Assembly (NCBI RefSeq): GCF_006334925.1
Contig: NZ_VDHJ01000011.1
Coordinates: forward strand, 1-64,000
Reading direction: 5' to 3'
Length of the DNA: 64,000 bases
DNA from: Corynebacterium tapiri
GTDB lineage: Bacteria; Actinomycetota; Actinomycetes; Mycobacteriales; Mycobacteriaceae
Part shown: positions 56,172 to 64,000 of the stretch, piece by piece
Numbering within the stretch: position 1 is the first letter of the stretch
Layout of the letters: every line of letters starts with the position of its first letter
Translations under genes and position numbers: made by a program
Notes under the pieces: generated by a model
Database searches by the model: none
Told to the model about the DNA's origin: nothing
What the model saw: only the letters and a program-made list of their open reading frames with translations

Positions 56172-57116
56172 CTAGTGAGCGTGGTCGCGGGCAAGCGCCG
56201 CGGCGGCGATCAGCGGGGCGTGGTTGAGGTTAGTGCTGAGCTTGACCGGCAGGTCAGCCTGCGGCGCCAGGGCCGCTGAACGCACCCCGGCCTCGATGGG
56301 CTCAGTGACGGCCGGGCCGATGCCGGTGACCCCTCCGCCCAGGACAATCGCGGTCAGGTCAAAGCCACTGGCGAGCGCACCCAAGCAGCGCCCGAGACCG
56401 GTGAGGTTGCCGGTGATGATGCGCTGGGCCAGGTCGTCGCCACGCGAGTAGAGCTCCATGACGCCGCGGAGATCTATTGCGTCCGGGTCCGGGGCGGTCC
56501 ACGGGATGAGTCCCGCCTCGGGGTGGTGGGAAAGTACCTGGTAGTAGCGGGCGAGGGAGTTGCCGCTGGCGATGTTCTCGCAACGATCGGCAAGCCCGCG
56601 GAAGTCGGCACAGACCAACTCCGAGATCTCGCCCGCGCTGCCGGTGGGCCCGTCGATGAGGGCAGAGTCCTCGATGAGCGCGCCACCGACGCCGGTGCCC
56701 AGGGAAACGTAGAGGACGCGGCCGGTCGGGAATTCTGTGCCGGCCCCCAGCTTGTGTTCGCCGTATGCCCAGGCCCGCACATCGTTGGCGATGGCCACCG
56801 GTGCGGAGATCTCCTCGGCGGCCAGCGCGCGCAAGTCCGTGCCTGCCCAACCGGGCATGGTGTCTCCGGCGTGGACCACAGTGCCTTCTGCGGAAATGAT
56901 GCCCGGGGCGCCGATGCCCACGCGGGCGATGGTGGCGCTGCCGGCCGCCTGGGTGGCCTGGCGCAGGGCGGAACGAACCTGGTCAGCGGCGGTGGAATCG
57001 GCGGGCTGGGTGGGAATGCGTCCAGTATGGAGGACGTCCCGGGGCGAGTCATCGGGGACCAGGCCATAGGCGATTTTGGTGGCGCCGATGTCGAGCACGA
57101 GCGAAACGGAGGTCAC
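56172..57116 (-). CDS. nanK: ROK-family N-acetylmannosamine kinase
   Basis: A 314-residue sugar kinase that would phosphorylate ManNAc. The ATP-binding DIGATKIAYGLV is at the N-terminus, the catalytic Asp lies in IANDVRAWAYGEH, and YVSLGTGVGGALI and SAGEISEL follow the ROK pattern. The usual ROK zinc motif CxCGxxGCxE is replaced by VCADFRGLADRCEN, so zinc binding is uncertain. The GTG at 57116 has AAAGG upstream on the minus strand. It diverges from nagA; the 104-base spacer holds a shared dyad operator. Confidence 0.88.
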   Translation of the reverse strand: MTSVSLVLDIGATKIAYGLVPDDSPRDVLHTGRIPTQPADSTAADQVRSALRQATQAAGSATIARVGIGAPGIISAEGTVVHAGDTMPGWAGTDLRALAAEEISAPVAIANDVRAWAYGEHKLGAGTEFPTGRVLYVSLGTGVGGALIEDSALIDGPTGSAGEISELVCADFRGLADRCENIASGNSLARYYQVLSHHPEAGLIPWTAPDPDAIDLRGVMELYSRGDDLAQRIITGNLTGLGRCLGALASGFDLTAIVLGGGVTGIGPAVTEPIEAGVRSAALAPQADLPVKLSTNLNHAPLIAAAALARDHAH

Positions 57117-57150
57117 GGCGAACCTTTCGGGGCAGGAAATTCCGGAACTT

Positions 57151-57162
57151 ATGACATCATAC
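57151..57162. promoter_or_regulatory. Dyad operator between nanK and nagA
   Basis: TATGA-CA-TCATA is a perfect dyad with a 2-base centre in the nanK/nagA spacer, six bases before a TATACT (57168-57173) that could be the nagA -10. Its complement matches the site at 59199-59210 at 10 of 12 positions. A GntR-type regulator such as NanR is the natural candidate. Confidence 0.5.
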
Positions 57163-57220
57163 GTCCTATACTGGGGGCGATCCCCAGTTTTCGCATTCAA
57201 TTTTCTCTTGGGAGCTGCCC

Positions 57221-58339
57221 ATGATTGGCCGCATTGTCACGCCCGAGCGGGTCATTCCGCACGGGCGACTCGTTGTTGAAGACCGCACCATCGAGGCGGT
57301 CGAAGAGCTCGATGGTCCCGCCCCGGAGGGTGCCTCGACCTTCGTGCCCGGGTTTGTGGACCTGCACAACCACGGCGGAGATCGGGGAGCGTTCCCTACC
57401 GGTAGCGAGGAGGACTGCCGGCGCGCAGCGGCCTTCCACCTGCGCCACGGCAGCACCACCTTGCTGGCCAGCCTGGTCTCGGCCACCGAGGAAGAGATCA
57501 CCCGTCAGGTGCGGGTACTGCGACCACTCGTGGAGGATGCCACTATTGCGGGAATCCACCTGGAGGGGCCTTTTATTAATGCGTGCCGGTGTGGGGCACA
57601 GGCTCCCGACCGTATTCAGCCCGGCGACCCAGAAATGTTCGCGCGGATACTCGAGGTAGCCGAAGGGACCGTGCGGCAAATGACTCTGGCGCCGGAGACC
57701 GACCATGTGGATGAGCTGGTTCGTCTGTGCGTGGAGCACAACGTGGTGGTGTCCTTTGGGCATTCCGACGCGGACGCGGAGACTGCTCGACTGGCCGTCC
57801 AGCGCGCGGTCGAGGCTGGCGCCACGGTCACTGCCACCCACCTCTTTAATGGCATGCCCCCGGTGCATCACCGCAAGCCCGGAGTGGCCGCAGCGATGCT
57901 CACGGCGGCAGCCAGTGGCCAGGCCTGGGCCGAGGTCATCGCCGACGGCGTGCATCTGGCGGACGACACCGTGGACATGGTCGTGGCCTCCGCGCCCGGT
58001 CATAGTTTTGCCATTACCGATGCCATGGAGGCGGCCGGCATGCCGGATGGGGACTACCGCCTCGGCCCGCTCGAGGTTGCGGTGGTCGACCGCGTCGCCC
58101 GATTGGTCGAGGGTGGGGCAATCGCCGGGGGTACCAGCACGTTGCACGATCAGTACCTGCGCTTTTCCTCCCGTCACGGGGAGGTGGCGGCGGCCAAGTT
58201 CGTGGCCACCACTGCGGCCGAGGTGCTCGGTCTGAGCCACGTGGGCCGGTTGGAGCCGGGGGCGGTGGCAGACGTCGTCGAGCTTGCGCCCACCGGGGAG
58301 ATTCGCAGCGTTATTCGCCAGGGGCAGAAAGTTTCTTAA
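57221..58339 (+). CDS. nagA: N-acetylglucosamine-6-phosphate deacetylase
   Basis: A 372-residue amidohydrolase that converts GlcNAc-6-phosphate to glucosamine-6-phosphate and acetate. Metal and catalytic residues are in FVDLHNHGGDRG, GIHLEGPFIN (Glu), FGHSDADAET, THLFNGMPPVHHR and the catalytic Asp in FAITDAMEAAG. It links the nan enzymes to nagB, which starts nine bases later. The ATG at 57221 is used, with GGAG upstream. Confidence 0.95.
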   Translation: MIGRIVTPERVIPHGRLVVEDRTIEAVEELDGPAPEGASTFVPGFVDLHNHGGDRGAFPTGSEEDCRRAAAFHLRHGSTTLLASLVSATEEEITRQVRVLRPLVEDATIAGIHLEGPFINACRCGAQAPDRIQPGDPEMFARILEVAEGTVRQMTLAPETDHVDELVRLCVEHNVVVSFGHSDADAETARLAVQRAVEAGATVTATHLFNGMPPVHHRKPGVAAAMLTAAASGQAWAEVIADGVHLADDTVDMVVASAPGHSFAITDAMEAAGMPDGDYRLGPLEVAVVDRVARLVEGGAIAGGTSTLHDQYLRFSSRHGEVAAAKFVATTAAEVLGLSHVGRLEPGAVADVVELAPTGEIRSVIRQGQKVS

Positions 58340-58348
58340 GGAGTAATC

Positions 58349-59119
58349 ATGGACGTTTTGATTAGGGACACGGCCGACGAGGTGGCCATCACAGCCGCCG
58401 ACATCATGACCGAGCACGTTCGCAAGGGTGACGTGTTGGGTCTGGCGACGGGATCGACTCCGGTGAAGATGTACCAGGAGCTCATCCGTCGCCACCGCGA
58501 GGAGGGGCTGAGTTTTGCCGACTCGCAGGCCTTCTTGCTCGACGAGTACGTGGGACTGGCTCACGATCACGAGCAGAGCTACTACCGCTTTATCCGCGAG
58601 AACTTCACTGCGCACGTGGACTTTGTGGACTCACGGGTGTGTAGCCCGAACGGGGCAGCCGAGGACCCGGCCGCGGAGGCGGCGGCGTATGAAGCGCGCA
58701 TTGAGGCCGCCGGGGGAGTGGGTATCCAGATCTTGGGCATTGGCACCAATGGGCACATCGGGTTCAACGAGCCTGGTTCGTCGCTGCGTTCGCATACGCG
58801 GGTGCAGGCGCTGCATCACCAGACGGTGCGAGATAACGCGCGCTTTTTCGATTCGCTTGACGACGTCCCCACGCACGCCTTGACCCAAGGCCTGGCCACG
58901 ATCTCCTCCTCCCGGCACCCGGTGTTGTTGGCAACCGGTGCGCAGAAAGCGCAGGCGGTGGCGCGCATGGTGGAGGGGCCGTTGAGCGCTTCGTGCCCGG
59001 CAAGCGTGTTGCAGCTGCACCCGCGGGTGACCGTCATCGTGGATGCGGAGGCTGCTGCGGATCTGGTTGAGGTCGAGCACTACCGTTATCTGGAGTCCGT
59101 GTCCCCCGTAAGGGGGTAA
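58349..59119 (+). CDS. nagB: Glucosamine-6-phosphate deaminase
   Basis: A 256-residue enzyme that converts glucosamine-6-phosphate to fructose-6-phosphate and ammonia, feeding amino sugars into glycolysis. LGLATGSTPVKMYQELI, FLLDEYVGL and GIGTNGHIGFNEPGSSLRSHT are diagnostic, with the catalytic His in the loop before NEPG. AAGGAG lies seven bases before the ATG. Confidence 0.96.
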   Translation: MDVLIRDTADEVAITAADIMTEHVRKGDVLGLATGSTPVKMYQELIRRHREEGLSFADSQAFLLDEYVGLAHDHEQSYYRFIRENFTAHVDFVDSRVCSPNGAAEDPAAEAAAYEARIEAAGGVGIQILGIGTNGHIGFNEPGSSLRSHTRVQALHHQTVRDNARFFDSLDDVPTHALTQGLATISSSRHPVLLATGAQKAQAVARMVEGPLSASCPASVLQLHPRVTVIVDAEAAADLVEVEHYRYLESVSPVRG

Positions 59120-59198
59120 CCAAGCTCCCACGACCTGGACATTGTGATTCAGGTTAATTGAATATCTAAAACGCCTGTGAGTCACAAATCCCTGGGGA

Positions 59199-59210
59199 TA
59201 TGATGTCTGA
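59199..59210. promoter_or_regulatory. Dyad operator upstream of the sialic acid transporter
   Basis: TATGATGTCTGA shares TATGATGTC with the complement of the nanK/nagA site. It lies 55 bases before the siaE-like start. The TATGAT part could also be the -10 element, so binding there would block transcription. Confidence 0.45.
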
Positions 59211-59264
59211 CAAGAGCACATGGGACGTCTGATCTCTGTGCTGTCGGATAGAAAGGGACCTCAG

Positions 59265-60791
59265 ATGCGACGCATAGCAGCAACCATCGCCGTGGCCGCA
59301 CTCACCCTGACCGGGTGCGCCACCGGCGAGGACAGTGGAGCAAGCGACGGCACCATCAACGCGGCCGTGGCCTACGCCACCACCAACTACGACCCCTCCG
59401 CCACCTCATCTGCCCTGGCGCTGGGCACCAACTGGCACGTCATGGAGGGCCTCTACGAGCTCAACATGGCCGACTACTCGGTGTACAAGGGCCTCGCCGC
59501 CGAGGACGAGCCCACCAAGGTGTCCGACACCGAGTACACGGTTTCCCTCCGCGAGGGTGCGAAGTTCTCCGACGGCACCGACGTGACCTCCGCCGACGTC
59601 GTCCACTCCTTCGAGCGCGCCATGAAGGAGGGAAACCTGTACGCCAGCATGCTCAACTTCATCGACTCGGTGGAGGCCAAGGACGAGCGCACCGTGACCA
59701 TCAAGCTCAAGAAGCCGTTCTCCTTGCTTCAGGAGCGCCTGGCCGTGGTCAAGATCGTTCCTAAGGACGCCACCGAGGAGCAGCTGACCTCCAAGCCGGT
59801 GGGCACCGGCCCCTACAAGTACGAGTCGATCGACGACGCCCGCATCAAGGCCGTCAAGAACGAGAACTACAACGGCACCAAGCCCGCCGGCTCTGATGCC
59901 ATCGAGTGGGAAGTGCTCATCGACGACACCGCCCGCACCACCGCCCTGCAGTCTGGCTCCGTCGACGTGATGGAGAACGTGCCGGCCGACAACCGCTCCC
60001 AGCTCGAGAGCGCCGGCATGACCGTGGAGTCCAAGAAGGGCTTCAACCAGCCCTTCCTCATCTTCAACACCCAGAAGGCGCCGTTCAACGACAAGCGCGT
60101 GCGCCAGGCCCTGCACTACGCCATCAACACCCAGCAGCTGGTGGACAACAACATGTCCGGCACCGCCACCCCAGCTTCCTCGTTCCTGCCGGAGAACCAC
60201 CCGAACTACCACAAGGCAGCCACCCAGTACGAGTACGACCCGGAGAAGGCGAAGAAGCTGCTGGCAGAGGCGGGTGTCGATAAGCTCAACATCACCCTTC
60301 TAACCACCGATCACACCTGGATCGAGAACCTAAGCCCCCAGATCAAGAACGACCTCGAGGCCGTGGGCATCGGTGTCACCCTGCAGGCCCAGGCATCTGC
60401 CTCGCTTTACGCGGACAACCTCGACCAGGAGAACTCCAACTACGACGTCGCCCTGGCCCCCGGTGACCCCTCCGTCTTCGGCCAGGACCCCGCGCTGCTG
60501 ATCGACTGGTGGTACGGCAACAACGTCTGGACGCAGAAGCGCTCCTTCCTGCAAGAGTCCGACCCCGCCACCTACCAGGCCATCCGCGCCGCAGTCGACG
60601 AGGGCGTGACCCTCGAGGGCGACGCTCAGCAGCAGAAGTGGAACGAGGCGCTCGACATCATCGCCGACAACGCCGTGACCTACCCGTTGTTCCACCGCGA
60701 AATGATCACCGCCTACAACGACGAGAAGGTCAGCGACTTCGCGCCGATCTCCACCACCGGCCTGTCCTTCCTGGGAACTAAGACGAACTGA
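59265..60791 (+). CDS. siaE: Family 5 substrate-binding lipoprotein (SiaE-like)
   Basis: A 508-residue extracytoplasmic binding lipoprotein of ABC solute-binding family 5. The lipobox is TLTGC with Cys18. REGAKFSDGTDVTSADVVHSFERA is the family signature, and FNTQKAPFNDKRVRQALHYAIN is also typical. By sequence it could bind peptides, but its place after nagAB and the fused permease-ATPase gene two positions downstream match the SiaEFGI sialic acid importer of C. glutamicum. The ATG at 59265 gives a proper lipoprotein signal; 15 further upstream residues do not fit one. Confidence 0.82.
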   Translation: MRRIAATIAVAALTLTGCATGEDSGASDGTINAAVAYATTNYDPSATSSALALGTNWHVMEGLYELNMADYSVYKGLAAEDEPTKVSDTEYTVSLREGAKFSDGTDVTSADVVHSFERAMKEGNLYASMLNFIDSVEAKDERTVTIKLKKPFSLLQERLAVVKIVPKDATEEQLTSKPVGTGPYKYESIDDARIKAVKNENYNGTKPAGSDAIEWEVLIDDTARTTALQSGSVDVMENVPADNRSQLESAGMTVESKKGFNQPFLIFNTQKAPFNDKRVRQALHYAINTQQLVDNNMSGTATPASSFLPENHPNYHKAATQYEYDPEKAKKLLAEAGVDKLNITLLTTDHTWIENLSPQIKNDLEAVGIGVTLQAQASASLYADNLDQENSNYDVALAPGDPSVFGQDPALLIDWWYGNNVWTQKRSFLQESDPATYQAIRAAVDEGVTLEGDAQQQKWNEALDIIADNAVTYPLFHREMITAYNDEKVSDFAPISTTGLSFLGTKTN

Positions 60792-60792
60792 C

Positions 60793-61731
60793 ATGAACAC
60801 ACTGATACGACTCATCGGGCGTCGCCTGATCATGCTCCCGGTGATGGTGCTGGGCGTGACCTTCCTGGTTCACGTCATCATGGCCCTGTCACCCGTTGAT
60901 CCGGCGTACGCAGCGCTAGGCGAAAGCGCCAGCCCCCAAGCCCTCGAGGCCTACCGTGAGCAGCACGGCCTCAACGACCCCTGGTTCGTGCAATTCGGCA
61001 GCTACGTTGCCGGCATGCTGCACGGAGACCTGGGCGTGTACGGGCAAGGCAACATGTCAGTGGCAGACAAAGTTTTCACCGCCTTGCCCGTCACTCTCCA
61101 GCTCACCCTTTTTGGACTCATCATCGCCGTGGCCGTGGCCTTCCCGCTGGGAATCGTCTCCGCGCTCTACCGTGACCGCCTGCCCGATCACATCATTCGC
61201 CTGATCTCGGTGCTGTGCATCGCCACCCCGAGCTTCTGGCTGGCGATCCTGCTGGTCCTGGCCTTCATCGGGAAGCTCCCGGTGGCCGGGCCGCTGCCCT
61301 CCGACCCCGCCGGGTGGATGCTGCGCATGCTGCTTCCGGCGTTCGCGCTCGCGGTGCCGGTGATCGGCCAGATGACCCGCATCGTGCGCACCTCCATGGT
61401 CGAGGAAATGGATGCCGACTACGTGCGCACCGCCCTGGGCGCCGGCGTCCCGCGCCGGGTGGTCATCTCCCGCAACGTCCTACGTAACGCCCTGATCACG
61501 CCCGTCACCGTTCTCGGTTTGCGCGTCGGCTACCTCATGGGAGGCGCCGTGGTCATCGAGATCATCTTCAACTTGCAGGGCATGGGTCGTGTGCTTATCG
61601 ACGGAATCACCAACTCCTGGGTCACCGTCGTCCAAGGCGCGACCCTGGTGGTGGCGATCACCTTCATCCTGGTCAACATCATCGTCGATCTGCTGTACGT
61701 ACTCATCAATCCCCGCATTAGGTCGGTGTAA
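60793..61731 (+). CDS. siaF: ABC transporter permease (SiaF/DppB-like)
   Basis: A 312-residue permease with six helices of the DppB type. The N-terminal helix and the extracytoplasmic segment LNDPWFVQFGSYVAGMLHGDLG are typical. The ATPase-docking loop is MDADYVRTALGAGVPRRVVISRNVLRNALITPVTVLG. NLQGMGRVLIDGITNSW corresponds to the conserved PGxGxLxxxAIxxRD region in altered form. It starts one base after the siaE-like stop and lies two bases before the next gene. Confidence 0.9.
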   Translation: MNTLIRLIGRRLIMLPVMVLGVTFLVHVIMALSPVDPAYAALGESASPQALEAYREQHGLNDPWFVQFGSYVAGMLHGDLGVYGQGNMSVADKVFTALPVTLQLTLFGLIIAVAVAFPLGIVSALYRDRLPDHIIRLISVLCIATPSFWLAILLVLAFIGKLPVAGPLPSDPAGWMLRMLLPAFALAVPVIGQMTRIVRTSMVEEMDADYVRTALGAGVPRRVVISRNVLRNALITPVTVLGLRVGYLMGGAVVIEIIFNLQGMGRVLIDGITNSWVTVVQGATLVVAITFILVNIIVDLLYVLINPRIRSV

Positions 61732-61733
61732 CC

Positions 61734-63659
61734 ATGCCTAAATTCACGTGGTGGCGCTCCATGAGCGTCAGCTCCCGGGTTTCCCTCATCGTTTTGGCCC
61801 TGGTGGCGCTCAGCGCCCTGCTCGCGCCAGTGCTGGCCCCGTATGACCCCAACGCCATTTCCATGAAAGGCCAGCCGCCGAGCGGCGAGCACCTCTTCGG
61901 CACCGACCACTTGGGCCGCGATGTGTTCTCTCGCCTGCTCTACGGTGGCCGCTACTCCCTGACCGTCGGACTGGCCGCCACCGGCCTGGCGCTGATCCTC
62001 GGTGCGATCATCGGCTCCGTGGCCGCGGTTTCTGGCCGCCTGGTCAGCGAGACGATTATGCGCATCATGGACATCATCATGTCCGTGCCGGCCATTGCCC
62101 TGGCCGCTGTTGCCGTCGTGGTGTTCCGCGACCCGGAGCGCCCCGGTTTCATGCTGCTGGTTATTGTCTGCGCGATCGGTTTCGTCTACACCCCGCAGCT
62201 AACCCGCATCGTGCGCGCCAACGTCATGAGCGAGTATGGCGAGGACTACGTCAACGCCGCCGTCGTTTCCGGCGCCCGCGCCCCCTGGATCCTGGTGCGC
62301 CACGTGGCGCGCAACTGCGCAGCCCCCATCATGGTGTTTGCCACCTTGCTCGTCGCCGACGCCATCATCCTCGAGGCATCGCTGACCTTCATCGGTGCGG
62401 GCCTGCAAGAGCCTGTGGCCACCTGGGGCAACATCCTGTCCTCGGCGCAGCCTGGCGTGCTGCGTGGCGAATGGTGGCAGGCCCTGTTCCCCGGCATCAT
62501 GATCATGCTGACCGTGCTGTGCCTGAACATCGTCTCCGAGGGCATCACCGACGCCATGGTCGCCGCCCCCAAGGGCAAAGTGGCCACCCAGGCCACCGGC
62601 ATGCTCGCTGACCCCGTTGCCGCACACCGTGCCCAGGAGCCGGCCCTGCGCCAGCGCCTTACCGACCTGCGCACCACCGAGGCCACCCGCACCGACCGCT
62701 TCGTGTCCGACCCCAGCAAGCCCGTCGTGCTCGAGGTCAAGGACCTGTGCATCTCCTTCCCGCGCCACGGCGACGTCAACGTTGTTGACCACGTCAGCTA
62801 CTCCGTGCGCGCCGGAGAAACCCTGGGTGTCGTCGGCGAGTCCGGCTGCGGCAAGTCCATCACCGCCCTGGCGATCATGGGCCTGTTGGACCCGCGTGCC
62901 AAGGTTTCTGGTGAGATCCTCTACCAGGGCCGCGACCTGCTGAAGATGTCGGCCAAGGAGCGCCAAGGATTGCTGGGCCACGAGATGGCCATGATCTACC
63001 AGGATGCTCTGAGCGCACTGAACCCGTCGATGCTGATTCGCTCCCAGATGCAGCAGCTGACCTCGCGCGGTGGCACCCGCTCCGCCGAGGAGCTGCTGGA
63101 ACTCGTTGGCCTGGACCCCAAGCGCACCCTGGAGTCCTACCCGCACGAGCTGTCCGGTGGCCAGCGCCAGCGCGTTCTCATCGCCATGGCCCTGACCCGC
63201 GATCCCAAGCTGATCATCGCCGACGAGCCCACCACGGCCCTCGACGTGACCGTGCAAAAGCAAGTCATCAACCTGCTCAACGAGCTGCGCGAAAAGCTCG
63301 GTTTCTCCATGATCTTTGTGTCCCACGATCTCGCCCTGGTGGCTGAGGTCGCGCACAGCATCACCGTGATGTACGCCGGCCAGGTCGTCGAGCAAGGCCC
63401 GACCACCGAGCTGCTGACCAACCCCCAGCACGAGTACGCGCGCGGACTGCTCGGCTCCGTCCTCTCCATCGAGTCCGGCTCCGGTCGCCTCCACCAGATC
63501 CCTGGTGTGGTGCCCTCGCCGCAGGACTTCCCGGCCGGTGACCGCTTCGCGCCGCGTTCCTCGCACCCCGGCTACGGCGAGGACATCCGGCCCGTGCTTA
63601 CCCCCGTGAGCGAAGGACATTTCTACGCCGCCCTGCCACCTCAGGAGGAACAGCGATGA
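61734..63659 (+). CDS. siaG: Fused ABC permease-ATPase (SiaG-like)
   Basis: A 641-residue fusion. Residues 1-285 form a DppC-type permease (GTDHLGRDVFSRLLYGGRYSLTVG; docking loop EDYVNAAVVSGARAPWILVRHVARN). Residues 325-600 form an ATPase with Walker A GESGCGKSI, Q-loop YQDALSALNP, signature LSGGQRQRVLIAMAL, Walker B LIIADEPTTALDV and the H-loop SHDLALV. A DppD/DppF-type C-terminal extension follows (GLLGSVLSIESG, VPSPQDFPAGDRFAPR). The same fusion occurs in C. glutamicum SiaG. The stop overlaps the next ATPase gene by four bases. Confidence 0.9.
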   Translation: MPKFTWWRSMSVSSRVSLIVLALVALSALLAPVLAPYDPNAISMKGQPPSGEHLFGTDHLGRDVFSRLLYGGRYSLTVGLAATGLALILGAIIGSVAAVSGRLVSETIMRIMDIIMSVPAIALAAVAVVVFRDPERPGFMLLVIVCAIGFVYTPQLTRIVRANVMSEYGEDYVNAAVVSGARAPWILVRHVARNCAAPIMVFATLLVADAIILEASLTFIGAGLQEPVATWGNILSSAQPGVLRGEWWQALFPGIMIMLTVLCLNIVSEGITDAMVAAPKGKVATQATGMLADPVAAHRAQEPALRQRLTDLRTTEATRTDRFVSDPSKPVVLEVKDLCISFPRHGDVNVVDHVSYSVRAGETLGVVGESGCGKSITALAIMGLLDPRAKVSGEILYQGRDLLKMSAKERQGLLGHEMAMIYQDALSALNPSMLIRSQMQQLTSRGGTRSAEELLELVGLDPKRTLESYPHELSGGQRQRVLIAMALTRDPKLIIADEPTTALDVTVQKQVINLLNELREKLGFSMIFVSHDLALVAEVAHSITVMYAGQVVEQGPTTELLTNPQHEYARGLLGSVLSIESGSGRLHQIPGVVPSPQDFPAGDRFAPRSSHPGYGEDIRPVLTPVSEGHFYAALPPQEEQR

Positions 63660-64000
63660 GCGAACCCATTATCGAGCTGCGCGATGTCTACGTGGAGTTC
63701 ACATCCCGCACCGGTGGGCTGTTCCGGCCCAACAAGGTCAAGGCCGTCAACGGGGTTTCCCTGGCGGTAGGCCCGGGGGAAACCATAGGTATCGTCGGCG
63801 AGTCCGGCTGCGGCAAGTCGACCACCGCCAACGTCATGTGTGGCCTCCAGCAGGTTTCCCAGGGCCAGGTCCTGTTCAAGGGGCGCGACGTTACCAAGCG
63901 CACCGCCGCGGATCGCCGTGAGATTGGCCGCGTGGTTTCCGTCGTGTTCCAGGATCCGGCGACCGCCCTCAACGCCCGCATGAGCGTCGAAGAACAACTC
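63656..64000 (+). CDS. siaI: ABC transporter ATPase (SiaI/DppF-like), cut off by the window end
   Basis: The first 115 residues of a second transporter ATPase. The product begins MSEPIIELRDVYVEF, has the FRPNKVKAVNGVSLAV stretch typical of DppF/OppF, Walker A GESGCGKST and a Q-loop VVFQDPATALNARMSV. AGGAGGA lies eight bases before the ATG, inside siaG. The signature, Walker B and C-terminal parts lie beyond the window. It would pair with the ATPase half of SiaG to form the nucleotide-binding dimer. Confidence 0.9.
   Translation, partial: MSEPIIELRDVYVEFTSRTGGLFRPNKVKAVNGVSLAVGPGETIGIVGESGCGKSTTANVMCGLQQVSQGQVLFKGRDVTKRTAADRREIGRVVSVVFQDPATALNARMSVEEQL

Overview
The window is a chromosomal segment of a high-GC actinobacterium, almost certainly a Corynebacterium. 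The evidence is the pair of tiny mycomembrane channel genes (porH/porA type) between groEL2 and a PPK2 kinase, and the Mycobacteriales-type gene order ppa, dacB, tilS, hpt, ftsH, folEPBK, DUF3180, DUF6779, DUF2520, panC-like, lysS, clpC, mutY, carbonic anhydrase, radA, lpqE-like, carD, ispD, ispF. It also carries a sialic acid/amino-sugar cluster like the one in C. glutamicum. The species cannot be named from this sequence. Bases 1-143 hold no gene I can support.

Layout. (1) 144-6630, minus strand: a complete Mrp-type Na+/H+ antiporter operon (mnhA with a fused B domain, then C, D, E, F, G). (2) 6797-12128: an M20 peptidase, groEL2 behind two CIRCE operators, the porH-porA pair, and ppk2. (3) 12230-16553: a MarR regulator and a 1292-residue epsilon-poly-lysine-synthetase-like protein that form a two-gene operon. 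(4) 16585-18486: a rhodanese, a nuclease-like protein and inorganic pyrophosphatase. (5) 18555-24090: an iron/cobalamin-type ABC transporter placed between ppa and dacB, then dacB, tilS and hpt. (6) 24106-31781: ftsH, the folate genes, three conserved genes of unknown function and a degenerate PanC-like protein. (7) 31906-42451: a PhoX phosphatase, a flavohemoglobin, p-aminobenzoate synthesis (pabAB, pabC), lysS, an MFS exporter and a secreted hydrolase. (8) 42598-55472: clpC, a secretory lipase, mutY, a carbonic anhydrase, a secreted metallophosphoesterase where disA would be expected, radA, an LpqE-like lipoprotein, carD, ispD and ispF. (9) 55447-64000: nanE-nanK diverging from nagA-nagB, followed by a sialic acid/peptide ABC transporter whose last ATPase gene runs off the window.

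How the genes work together. folE, folP, folB and folK with pabAB and pabC cover most of dihydropteroate synthesis. nanE, nanK, nagA and nagB with the transporter form an amino-sugar route into fructose-6-phosphate, and a matching dyad motif lies in both of its control regions. The window is also rich in export and surface functions: two secreted lipases, PhoX, a secreted phosphoesterase, mycomembrane channels and an MFS exporter.

Two kinds of unexplained DNA stand out. One is a set of intergenic elements with an exact 95-base period, found at three loci just after stop codons. The other is a short dispersed word, GTCGATAAGC, present at least twelve times in genes and spacers, far more often than base composition predicts.
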